Shown: positions 1 to 6,522 of the stretch, one piece after another | How the letters are laid out: the number at the start of each line of letters is the position of its first letter | How positions within the stretch are numbered: position 1 is the first letter of the stretch | Assembly (NCBI GenBank): GCA_036558305.1 | Contig: DATBFX010000099.1 | Location: 1-25,140 of the forward strand | From: DATBFX01 sp036558305 | GTDB taxonomy: Bacteria > Chloroflexota > Chloroflexia > Thermomicrobiales > UBA6265 | Length of the DNA: 25,140 nucleotides | Direction of reading: 5' to 3' | The notes under the pieces: generated by a model | Database searches by the model: none | What the model was told of the DNA's origin: nothing | What the model saw: the letters and a program-made list of their open reading frames with translations, nothing else | Position numbers and translations under genes: made by a program

Positions 1-12
1 CTCATCCCCATA

Positions 13-96
13 AGCCCTCTGAAGAGGGCTGAATCTTGCCGCCGTAGCCTGTTGAAACAGGCTTATCTGAGTGAGCCCGGGGTTCAAACCCCGGGC
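13..96. repeat. Array of three perfect palindromes (REP-like)
   Basis: Three perfect inverted repeats stand in a row. The first is AGCCCTCT-GA-AGAGGGCT at 13-30, the second AGCCTGTT-GA-AACAGGCT at 46-63, and the third has 10-base arms, GCCCGGGGTT and AACCCCGGGC, around CA at 75-96. Each has a two-base centre, and the spacers are 15 and 11 bases. They lie downstream of nuoB. The common architecture suggests a mobile or dispersed intergenic palindromic element rather than a simple terminator, since none is followed by a T-run on either strand. Dispersal in the genome cannot be tested from one copy. Confidence 0.6.
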
Positions 97-120
97 GGAC
101 GCCGGAGCGGCGCTCGTCCG
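96..120 (-). terminator. Possible hairpin terminator after nuoB
   Basis: CGGACG at 96-101 pairs with CGTCCG at 115-120, and the loop contains a further AGCG/CGCT pairing. It begins 15 bases past the nuoB stop codon on the minus strand. There is no T-tract after it, so it is only a candidate; the palindromes beyond it may serve the same purpose. Confidence 0.25.
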
Positions 121-135
121 TGCCGGCGACATTCT

Positions 136-687
136 TTACGCCCGCACCGCGGCCATCGCGGCTTCGCGGTCGGCGATCCGCGCGGCATCGGCCGCCGCGG
201 CGCCCTGCTTCTTGGCCATCGTCTCGTACTTGATGACCTTGTTTTGCAGCTCGAGGATGCCGTAGTAGAGCGATTCGGGGGTCGGCGGGCAACCGGGGAC
301 GTAGACGTCGACGGGGACCACCTGGTCGACGCCCTGGACGACGGCGTAGGTGTCGAAGGGCCCCCCGACGTTGGCGCAACTGCCCATCGAGAGCACCCAC
401 TTCGGTTCCGGCATCTGGTCGTAGAGGGTGCGGACCACCGGCGCCATCTTCTTGGTGACGGTGCCGGCCACGATCATCAGGTCGGCCTGGCGGGGGGAGG
501 CGCGGTAGAGCATGCCGAAGCGCTCGGCCAGATCGAAGCGGCTCATCGAGGCCGAGATCATCTCGATCGCGCAGCAGGCGAGCCCGAACTGCAACCACCA
601 GAGGGAGGAGCGGCGGGCCCAGTTGAAGAGGAAGTCGAGCGAGGTGACGAAGAGGTTCTTGTCGAACCGGTCGTCGATCAGACCCAT
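136..687 (-). CDS. nuoB: NADH-quinone oxidoreductase subunit B (NuoB)
   Basis: This is the complex I subunit that carries the terminal cluster N2, which passes electrons to quinone at the junction of the peripheral and membrane arms. The protein is 183 aa, normal for the family. The four expected cluster ligands are present: the tandem Cys38-Cys39 (ACCAIEM), Cys104 (GSCANVGG) and Cys133 (PGCPPTPE). I chose the ATG at 687 because the family's N-terminal region begins there; an upstream in-frame ATG at 798 would only add residues lying inside nuoA. The start overlaps the end of nuoA by 10 bases, so the two are translationally coupled. The C-terminus ends in an Ala-rich tail. No nuoC follows within the visible 135 bases. 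Confidence 0.96.
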   Translation of the reverse strand: MGLIDDRFDKNLFVTSLDFLFNWARRSSLWWLQFGLACCAIEMISASMSRFDLAERFGMLYRASPRQADLMIVAGTVTKKMAPVVRTLYDQMPEPKWVLSMGSCANVGGPFDTYAVVQGVDQVVPVDVYVPGCPPTPESLYYGILELQNKVIKYETMAKKQGAAAADAARIADREAAMAAVRA

Positions 688-1043
688 TCCAGGGCCCCTT
701 TCTTCCAGGCATAAATGTACCCGGCGAAGAGCAATCCGATGAACGACACCATCTCGACGAAACCGTAGCGACCGAGCTGGTCGAAGTTGACCGCCCACGG
801 ATAGATGAAGATTGCCTCGATGTCGAAAACGACGAAGAGCATGGCGACGACGTAGAAGCGGGGGGTGTAGCGCGGCTTGACCGGGGAGACGTCCGGGACG
901 CCGCTCTCGTAGGGTGCGGATTTGACCGGAGAGGGTTTGGCGGGGGCGACGATCCAGTTCAGGGTCAGCAGCGTCATGCCCATCGCGAACGCCGCGATCG
1001 CCATCAAGCCGACGACGATCCAGTTGTCGCCAAAGACCTCCAC
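678..1043 (-). CDS. nuoA: NADH-quinone oxidoreductase subunit A (NuoA)
   Basis: This is a small membrane subunit of complex I beside the quinone site. At 121 aa it has the family's usual size. Three hydrophobic segments lie at about residues 9-32, 63-84 and 95-115. The conserved loop motif YESG (45-48) and the FDIEAIFIYPWA motif (73-84) are intact. I chose the GTG at 1043 because an AGGAG lies ten bases upstream and the first membrane helix then starts near residue 9; the longer reading from an ATG at 1181 adds 46 low-complexity charged residues foreign to the family. It is the first gene of a nuoAB pair and is divergent from pcm. Confidence 0.94.
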   Translation of the reverse strand: MEVFGDNWIVVGLMAIAAFAMGMTLLTLNWIVAPAKPSPVKSAPYESGVPDVSPVKPRYTPRFYVVAMLFVVFDIEAIFIYPWAVNFDQLGRYGFVEMVSFIGLLFAGYIYAWKKGALEWV

Positions 1044-1190
1044 CGGCGCGCCGCTCCTTCGTCTGTGCGACCCGCGCGAGTCCTCAGCAGTTGCCCGCAC
1101 GGCCGAGCCGAATCGTTCCCGCTTCGGCCCGCTCGAATGCCGCCCGTCGTGTGTCAGCCCGGCACATCGGGGCGACCCCAAACCTCGTGT

Positions 1191-1218
1191 ATCTTATCAC
1201 AATCTCCCTTGTTTCAGG
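1191..1218 (-). promoter_or_regulatory. Candidate sigma-70-type promoter for nuoAB
   Basis: On the minus strand CTGAAA (1213-1218) is followed after 16 bases by TAAGAT (1191-1196), which is preceded by TGA and so forms an extended -10. This is one of the few AT-rich spots in the region. It would give a leader of about 140 bases. The match is moderate. Confidence 0.3.
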
Positions 1219-1307
1219 GTGCGCGAGCCGATCGATCTCGCGCTCCGCGGCCGGTCATTTCGCACCTCACGCCGTCACCCGTTTGCTACCCGCCGGCCGG
1301 CTCGACG

Positions 1308-1336
1308 TTGCCTGAGTACCGCATTCGTGCCACTAT
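1308..1336 (+). promoter_or_regulatory. Candidate promoter for pcm
   Basis: TTGCCT (1308-1313) is spaced 17 bases from CACTAT (1331-1336), about 50 bases before the pcm start. The -35 is good but the -10 matches only three of six positions. Confidence 0.2.
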
Positions 1337-1390
1337 GGATGGCGCATCACCCGCGGCAGCCGCGCACAGGGCATCGGACGGAGCGCGCGC

Positions 1391-2077
1391 ATGGCCGAGC
1401 CGGAATCCCCCCGCGACAACGCGATCGCCGCGCTTTTGGCGGACCTCCAAAGTCAGGGCATCCGCGACGAGCGGGTGCTGGCCGCGATCGGCCACGTTCC
1501 CCGCGAGCGGTTCGTGCCGGAGACCAACCGCGACCAGGCGTGGGCGAACGTGGCATTGCCGATCGGCGCTGGTCAAACGATCTCCCAACCGTACATCGTC
1601 GCCTTGATGACGACCGCTCTGGGGTTGTCCGGGCAGGAACGCGTGTTGGAGATCGGGACGGGCTCTGGCTATCAAGCGGCCATCCTCGCCGAGTTGGCGG
1701 CGGAGGTCGTCACGGTCGAACGCCACGCGACGCTTGCCGGGGCTGCCCAGTCGCTCCTCTGTGAATTGGGTTATCCCAACGTCCGGGTGGTCGTCGGCGA
1801 CGGTACCACCGGTTGGCCCGAGGGTGCTCCGTACGAGCGGATCATCGTCACGGCCGGCGCGCCGCGCGTGCCGCAGCCGCTGCTGGCACAGTTGAGCGCG
1901 GACGGTGGGCGGCTCGTGATCCCGGTCGGCGAGACCGACGATCAGGTGCTCCTGGTCGTCGAACGACAGGGCGACCGCACGACCGAGCAACCGCTCGGAC
2001 CGGTGCGCTTCGTGCCGTTGATCGGGCGGGCGGGGTGGGAGGTACCGGTGCGCGAAAACGGGCACCGACCACGGTAA
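1391..2077 (+). CDS. pcm: Protein-L-isoaspartate O-methyltransferase
   Basis: This enzyme uses S-adenosylmethionine to methylate isoaspartyl residues in aged proteins and so starts their repair in the cytoplasm. The protein is 228 aa, typical of bacterial PCMT. The diagnostic motifs are in order: QTISQP (62-67), the SAM-binding motif VLEIGTGSGYQ (85-95), the GDGTTGWPE segment (127-135) and IIVTAGAP (141-148). The ATG at 1391 is preceded by GGAG about eight bases upstream. It seems to be a single-gene unit, divergent from nuoA, and its stop codon lies only three bases before a sigma-54-like motif that probably serves the next gene. Confidence 0.95.
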   Translation: MAEPESPRDNAIAALLADLQSQGIRDERVLAAIGHVPRERFVPETNRDQAWANVALPIGAGQTISQPYIVALMTTALGLSGQERVLEIGTGSGYQAAILAELAAEVVTVERHATLAGAAQSLLCELGYPNVRVVVGDGTTGWPEGAPYERIIVTAGAPRVPQPLLAQLSADGGRLVIPVGETDDQVLLVVERQGDRTTEQPLGPVRFVPLIGRAGWEVPVRENGHRPR

Positions 2078-2080
2078 AAC

Positions 2081-2096
2081 TGGCACGAATCTTGCA
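2081..2096 (+). promoter_or_regulatory. Sigma-54 (-24/-12) promoter-like motif
   Basis: TGGCACG (2081-2087), four bases, then TTGCA (2092-2096) matches the RpoN consensus TGGCACG-N4-TTGC without a mismatch, and the base before it is a C as preferred. Transcription would start near 2107 and give a leader of about 200 bases ahead of the sugar-binding-protein gene. The match is seen directly; use of the site is inference, because it requires RpoN and an enhancer-binding activator that are not in this window. Confidence 0.45.
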
Positions 2097-2299
2097 CACC
2101 GTAAACCGTTTCGCCACCGGACGGTCGCCCGACGGCCCGTGGGTCGTCGTGATGTCGCGCGTCTCTGTCGGTTCGCGTTCCTTTTTCCCGCCGAGCGAAT
2201 GCGGTGCGTGCCCGGAAGCGCAGGCGTGGCGGCGGTCGACGTCCGGGTGGTTCACGGCATCCCCTCGCGGCGGCGAGAGGTACGCGGTCAGGTGATCGT

Positions 2300-2306
2300 A
2301 GGAGGT
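2300..2306 (+). promoter_or_regulatory. Strong ribosome binding site of the sugar-binding protein
   Basis: AGGAGGT lies four bases before the ATG at 2311. It is among the strongest Shine-Dalgarno matches in the window, fitting a binding protein made in excess over its permeases. Confidence 0.6.
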
Positions 2307-2310
2307 CAAG

Positions 2311-3576
2311 ATGAACGAGGAACTGCTGACGCGCAAGATCTCGAACCGGGCCCGTGCCCTGGCGGTACCGGCGGGTCTTGCTTTGGCCACGGTCGGTCGC
2401 GGCGTGCGCCGCGCCGGCGCCCAGGAGCAGGCGTCGATCAGACTGACGGGGTGGACGTCGTCCGACGCCGAAAACAAGCTGTTCAGCCAGATCGTCCAGG
2501 AAGCGCAAACGGCGACCGACGTCAAGATCTCGTACGAACCGATTCCGTCCAACTACCCGACCAAACTCCAGACCGACATCGCGGCCGGGACGGTGGCCGA
2601 CGTCTTCTACCTCGACAGCCTACCGGCGCCCGACTTCATGTCGAACGACACCCTCCTCGCCCTCGACAGCGACATGTCGGAAGCGGGGGTCAAGGCCGAG
2701 GACTTCTATCCGGGCCTGATCGCGTCGTTCCAGTACAACGGTAAGACCTACGGACTCCCCAAGGACTGGTCAAGTCTCGCCATGGTCTACAACAAGCAAG
2801 CGTTGACCGACGCAGGAGTGACGGCGCCACCGACCACCTGGGACGAGTTGAAAACCGCCGGTCAGGCCCTGAAGGACAAATCGGGTTCCGGGCGGATCAA
2901 CATCGTGCCCGACCCGGCTCGCTACTTCGCCTTCCATTACGCCGCCGGCGCCTCGATCATCAGCGACGACGGGACGCAGATCACGATCGACAGTCCCGAG
3001 GCCGAGGAGGCGCTGACCTTCTACTACGGCCTGTACAAGGACGGCATCGCCTCGACGCCTGCCGACACCGGCGCGCAATGGCCGGGCGACGCCCTCGCCA
3101 AGGACTACGGCGACATCGTCTTCGAAGGTAATTGGGTCTTCCCATTCCTCCAAGAGAACGCGCCCGATCTCCAATTCGGCATCTCCGAGATGCCGACCGG
3201 CCCGAAGGGGAAGGCGACCCTCGCCTTCACGGTTTCGTTCTCCGCCTATGCCTCGACCAAGTCGCCCGACGCGGCCTGGAAGGTCCTCAACTACCTGACC
3301 GGGCCGGACGGGATGGCCAAGTGGACGTCGCTCGGACTCGCCATGCCCTCGCGTCCCGCGCTGGCGAAGGACTGGCTCGCCAAGTTCCCCGAGCGGGAGC
3401 CATTCTTGAAGAGCGGCGACTACGCGAAGGGCTGGCAGTTGGGCGTCGGCGGGCAGGCCTTCTACACCGACGCGACCGCGGAACTGCAGAATCTCTTCGC
3501 CGGCGGGCAGGACGTCAAGACCACGCTCCAGAACATGACCAAGGCGGCGCAAAACCGCATCCAGCTCAAGAAGTAG
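2311..3576 (+). CDS. Sugar ABC transporter, extracellular substrate-binding protein
   Basis: This is a family 1 (MalE/UgpB-like) solute-binding protein that should capture a sugar outside the membrane and deliver it to the two permeases that follow. It is 421 aa, the usual length. After the leader it has the two-lobe pattern of the family: GTVADVFYLDS near residue 91, KTYGLPKDWSSLAMVYNK near 147, then the conserved FEGNWVFPF and the late segment WTSLGLAMPSRP. The N-terminal leader is odd: a short hydrophobic core (about residues 17-30) is followed by an arginine-rich GRGVRR before AGAQE, with no twin-arginine motif and no lipobox cysteine, so how it is held at the cell surface is unclear. The substrate is not readable from sequence; the neighbouring debranching-type glucosidase suggests an alpha-glucoside. 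Confidence 0.92.
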   Translation: MNEELLTRKISNRARALAVPAGLALATVGRGVRRAGAQEQASIRLTGWTSSDAENKLFSQIVQEAQTATDVKISYEPIPSNYPTKLQTDIAAGTVADVFYLDSLPAPDFMSNDTLLALDSDMSEAGVKAEDFYPGLIASFQYNGKTYGLPKDWSSLAMVYNKQALTDAGVTAPPTTWDELKTAGQALKDKSGSGRINIVPDPARYFAFHYAAGASIISDDGTQITIDSPEAEEALTFYYGLYKDGIASTPADTGAQWPGDALAKDYGDIVFEGNWVFPFLQENAPDLQFGISEMPTGPKGKATLAFTVSFSAYASTKSPDAAWKVLNYLTGPDGMAKWTSLGLAMPSRPALAKDWLAKFPEREPFLKSGDYAKGWQLGVGGQAFYTDATAELQNLFAGGQDVKTTLQNMTKAAQNRIQLKK

Positions 3577-3596
3577 CGTTGGGCTTTTTCTTTGTT

Positions 3597-3627
3597 GCTC
3601 GCGGGCGTCGCATTGGCGCCCGCGAGC
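3597..3627 (+). other. Intercistronic stem-loop between binding protein and permease
   Basis: GCTCGCGGGCG (3597-3607) pairs perfectly over 11 bases with CGCCCGCGAGC (3617-3627) around a nine-base loop, 20 bases after the binding-protein stop codon. The T-rich stretch lies before the stem, not after it, so it is not a standard terminator for the plus strand. Such hairpins after binding-protein genes commonly protect the upstream mRNA from 3' decay or partly attenuate the permease genes. Confidence 0.55.
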
Positions 3628-3673
3628 GGTTCGTCGCACTCGGTCTTCGCCCTACGGCCGAGGGAGAGGTGTC

Positions 3674-4690
3674 ATGGCTGCGGTAGCGGCACGGCCACCG
3701 CGTCGTCGCAACCCGATCGTCGTCGAGGACCAGCGGGCCGGTTGGGTTTTCGTACTTCCCGCGATGCTGGTGTTTCTGGTCTTCATCTTCGGGGCTGTGC
3801 TCTTTGCGTTCTACGTCAGCCTGCACGACTACAAGCTTCTGCAAAAGGGTGGCATCTGGCAGATCTTCACCCATCCGAATCGCACCTGGGTTGGGCTCAA
3901 CAACTACCAGGACATCTTCCACAGCGACGACTTTTGGCTCGCCTTCCGCAACACCGCCTGGTATGCGCTGGGCGTCGTCCCCGCGCAGACGATCACCGGG
4001 CTTGTCCTCGCGGTGCTTGCCAACCGCAAGATCAGGGGAAAGACGTTTTTCCGAACGTCGTTCTATTTCCCGTCGATCAGCTCCTCCGTGGTGATCTCGG
4101 TCATCTTCTTGTGGATGTACTCCGCCCGCGGCCCGATCAACTTCGTTCTGACCACATTCGGACTACCGACGCCGAAGCCGGTTTGGCTCGCCAACCCGCG
4201 CGGTGTGATTGCGATGGCACTCGGTAACGTCGGTATCCACAACGTCTCGGTCTGGCTGGAGGGACCGAGCGTCGCCTTGCTTTCGATCATGATGCTGAAC
4301 GTCTGGACGACCACGGGGACGATGATGGTCATCTTTCTCGCCGGGTTGCAGAACGTCCCCGGAGACGTCTACGAGGCCGCCGCCCTCGACGGCGCCTCGC
4401 GCTTTCGGATGTTCCGCGACGTCACCGTGCCACTGCTCAAACCGGTCACGGCCTTCGTCGTCACGATCGGTTTGATCGGGACCTTCCAGGTCTTCGACCA
4501 GATCTGGGTGATGAGCGAAGGGGGCCCGGCCAAGACGACGACGACCATCGCGTACCTCATCTACCTGGAAGGGTTCCAGCAGGGCCGCGGTCTCGGCTAC
4601 GCGTCCGCGCTGGCGGTCATTCTCTTCGTGATCATTCTCGTGTTGTACCTGATTCAGCGGCGCATCACCGGGGAGGAAACCCAGCAATGA
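3674..4690 (+). CDS. Sugar ABC transporter permease (MalF/UgpA type)
   Basis: This is an integral membrane subunit forming half of the sugar channel. It is 338 aa with six or more hydrophobic segments; the first spans about residues 24-48. The cytoplasmic EAA loop that docks on the ATPase is plain: EAAALDGASRFRMFRDVTVP at about residues 234-253. It follows the binding-protein gene by 97 bases, which hold a stem-loop, and precedes the second permease by a few tens of bases, so the three form an operon. GAGGGAGAGG stands before the ATG. A middle stretch (about residues 160-190) between helices is longer than in MalG-type partners. No ATP-binding subunit is encoded here; a shared MsmK/UgpC-like ATPase elsewhere is likely. 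Confidence 0.94.
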   Translation: MAAVAARPPRRRNPIVVEDQRAGWVFVLPAMLVFLVFIFGAVLFAFYVSLHDYKLLQKGGIWQIFTHPNRTWVGLNNYQDIFHSDDFWLAFRNTAWYALGVVPAQTITGLVLAVLANRKIRGKTFFRTSFYFPSISSSVVISVIFLWMYSARGPINFVLTTFGLPTPKPVWLANPRGVIAMALGNVGIHNVSVWLEGPSVALLSIMMLNVWTTTGTMMVIFLAGLQNVPGDVYEAAALDGASRFRMFRDVTVPLLKPVTAFVVTIGLIGTFQVFDQIWVMSEGGPAKTTTTIAYLIYLEGFQQGRGLGYASALAVILFVIILVLYLIQRRITGEETQQ

Positions 4691-4721
4691 CGACCGATCG
4701 GTCGAGCCGGGAGGCATGACG

Positions 4722-5615
4722 ATGGCCGTTGCCACCAGGCAACTCGCGCGGCCGCGATCGGCCGCCGCCGGCGAGGAGCGGTTGAAAGGGCTCGATCTCG
4801 TCCTCCAGATCGTCGCCTACGTCGTCTTGATCCTGGTCGCGCTCGCGATGTTTATTCCGTTCATCTTCTCGCTGGTGACGTCGTTCAAGACGCCGAAGGA
4901 AGCGACGCTCCCCCTGACGTTCAAGGGGTTGTTCTGGCCCGAAGAATTCACCACGGCCGCGTACCGCACGGTTCTCGACTCCGACATTCGCCGCTGGTTT
5001 TTCAACAGCGTGCTGGTCGCCACGATCTGGGTCATCGGCCGCGCCTTCGCCGACTCCGCCGCGGGTTACGCATTTGCCCGGATGCGGTTCCCCGGCCGGA
5101 ATCTGCTGTTCCTCGCGGTTGTCAGCACCCTGATGATTCCCGGCATGGTCACGATCGTCCCGAAGTTCCTGATCTTGAAGCAACTCCATCTGCTCGACAC
5201 CTACGGCGCGTTGACACTGCCGTTCCTGGCCGATGCGTTCGGGATATTCCTGATGAAGCAGTTTTTCGAATCGGTCCCCGTCGAGTTGGAGGAGGCGGCA
5301 CGGGTCGACGGCGCCAGTCGCTACCGCATGTTCTTACAGATCATCCTGCCGAATGCGATGCCCGCGCTCACCGCTCTGGCGATCTTCAGTTTCCAGGGCA
5401 GTTGGAACGCGTTCCTGGAACCGTTGATCTTCACCACCAGCCCGCGCGTCCGAACGCTGCCGCTCGGTCTCGCCTACTTCCGGCAGCAAAACTACACCGA
5501 CTGGACGATCCTGATGGCGATGGCCGTCATCACCACCGTCCCCATCGCGATCTTTTATCTCGTCTTCCAGCGCTGGTTCGTCGAGGGTCAGGTCAGCAGC
5601 GGCATCAAGGGATAG
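4722..5615 (+). CDS. Sugar ABC transporter permease (MalG/UgpE type)
   Basis: This is the second membrane subunit of the sugar importer, 297 aa from the start used here. It has about six membrane helices, the first at about residues 28-52. The EAA loop ELEEAARVDGASRYRMF at about residues 189-205 is canonical, and the C-terminus ends in GQVSSGIKG, a very common ending of MalG-type permeases. Two in-frame ATGs occur, at 4716 and 4722. GGGAGG at 4709-4714 is only one base from the first but seven from the second, so I prefer 4722. It is the last gene of the transporter operon, closed by a long hairpin. Confidence 0.94.
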   Translation: MAVATRQLARPRSAAAGEERLKGLDLVLQIVAYVVLILVALAMFIPFIFSLVTSFKTPKEATLPLTFKGLFWPEEFTTAAYRTVLDSDIRRWFFNSVLVATIWVIGRAFADSAAGYAFARMRFPGRNLLFLAVVSTLMIPGMVTIVPKFLILKQLHLLDTYGALTLPFLADAFGIFLMKQFFESVPVELEEAARVDGASRYRMFLQIILPNAMPALTALAIFSFQGSWNAFLEPLIFTTSPRVRTLPLGLAYFRQQNYTDWTILMAMAVITTVPIAIFYLVFQRWFVEGQVSSGIKG

Positions 5616-5682
5616 GCGGCGAGGCGGCAAGGCGGCAAGGAGAGAGACGAATCGTCCTTGCCGCCTTGCCGCCTCACCGCCT
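5614..5682. terminator. Long bidirectional terminator-like hairpin
   Basis: A perfect 21-base-pair stem joins 5621-5641 to 5655-5675 around a 13-base loop. After one C/A mismatch it extends by six more pairs (5614-5619 with 5677-5682). The arms are built from a repeated GGCGGCAA unit. It fills the gap between the second permease and the convergent YesL-like gene, so it can stop transcription from both sides. It lacks a run of T. Confidence 0.7.
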
Positions 5683-5685
5683 CAT

Positions 5686-6363
5686 TCACGGTCCGAAGCG
5701 TTTCCGGTCCTTAGCGACCAATTCTTCGACGCGTCGCTCGTCGGTGGGCGCCAGCGGGTCGTGGATCGGGATGCGGAGGCCGTCGAGGACCAGGCGATCG
5801 ATCGTGGCCGCGACGGTGGCGGGGAGAAACATGAACAGCGGGACGACGAGGAGACCGCCGAGGACGATCAGCGCATAGAGAAGCAGACCGACGACGAGGG
5901 CGTGTCCGACGCGGGCGCCGGTCAGGACGGCGGCGGCGCGCAGGGCGGAGAGGGGCGGTTCGTCGAGGAGGGCCACGATCGAGAAGGCCGAGAGGGCGAT
6001 CAGCGAGCCGATCACCAGGAGCACGAACCAGGCCGGAGTCAGGAGCGAGAGCCTGCTATCGGCGGCACCGTAGAACCACAGGTTGTACGTCAGGAGCGCC
6101 AGGATCGGCGCCGCGACCAGCGTCAGTTTCCAGCCGCGCCGCAGGTGGCGAACGGCGTCGGCAACGAACGCCCGCGGTCCGGGTCGGTCGAAACCGGACG
6201 TGATCCGGGGGTCGGCCGCCGCGAACAGGGCGACGACGGCACCGGGCGCGAGGACGACGGTCAGGCAGCACAGCCACCAACTGAGGCTGCAGAGGACGAA
6301 CTGGAGGAGGTTCTCCAGCGTGTCCGACAGTCCGCGGAAGAAGATCCGCACGCCACGCGACAT
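5686..6363 (-). CDS. DUF624 / YesL-like membrane protein
   Basis: This is a 225-aa integral membrane protein with about five hydrophobic segments. The N-terminal part (MSRGVRIFFRGLSDTLENLL, then a long hydrophobic helix ending PGAVVALFAAAD) resembles the YesL family, small proteins of unknown role often found beside carbohydrate ABC transporters. The resemblance is by pattern, not by alignment. I chose the ATG at 6363 because the family motif begins there and AAGGG lies upstream; an ATG at 6438 would add 25 polar residues. It is convergent with the transporter operon and divergent from the glucosidase gene, which supports a role in the same sugar system, perhaps in transporter assembly or regulation. 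Confidence 0.6.
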   Translation of the reverse strand: MSRGVRIFFRGLSDTLENLLQFVLCSLSWWLCCLTVVLAPGAVVALFAAADPRITSGFDRPGPRAFVADAVRHLRRGWKLTLVAAPILALLTYNLWFYGAADSRLSLLTPAWFVLLVIGSLIALSAFSIVALLDEPPLSALRAAAVLTGARVGHALVVGLLLYALIVLGGLLVVPLFMFLPATVAATIDRLVLDGLRIPIHDPLAPTDERRVEELVAKDRKRFGP

Positions 6364-6427
6364 CGGTTCTGCCCTTCGCCGTACGGGCGGGCCGGCATTA
6401 CGGATTGGGCCCTCCCTGCCGGAGCGA

Positions 6428-6459
6428 CTCTGCGTCATGGATCATACTTTCCCGCAGAG
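6428..6459. promoter_or_regulatory. Inverted repeat between divergent YesL-like and glucosidase genes
   Basis: CTCTGCG (6428-6434) is repeated in inverted form as CGCAGAG (6453-6459), framing an AT-richer core that includes ATGGATCAT and CATACT. The arms are centred 25 bases apart, about two helical turns, which suits a dimeric repressor. No regulator gene is present nearby, so this is a weak operator candidate. Confidence 0.25.
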
Positions 6460-6522
6460 CGCGGATAGCCCGACGACAGCCGCGCCGAGGGTGATTCCTC
6501 GTACGCTTCGGGAGATTGCAAG

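Larger units (their letters stand above)
1044..1390. other. Divergent intergenic region nuoA / pcm
   Basis: This 347-base stretch has no credible gene; reading frames across it are arginine- and serine-rich shadows. It must hold the promoters of both the nuoAB pair and pcm, and weak candidates for each are listed separately. I see no riboswitch, terminator or repeat in it. Confidence 0.6.

Noticed and set aside
75..96. GGTTCAAACC resembling a tRNA T-arm
   Set aside because: The stem is too long, the loop does not give a proper 7-base T-loop on a 5-bp stem, and no acceptor, D or anticodon arms surround it.
2..712. Long minus-strand frame over nuoB
   Set aside because: It is an Arg/Pro-rich shadow of nuoB; the true frame carries all four cluster cysteines.
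3581..3596. T-rich stretch as a terminator after the binding protein
   Set aside because: The T-rich part comes before the stem on the plus strand, so it cannot act as the U-tract of that hairpin.
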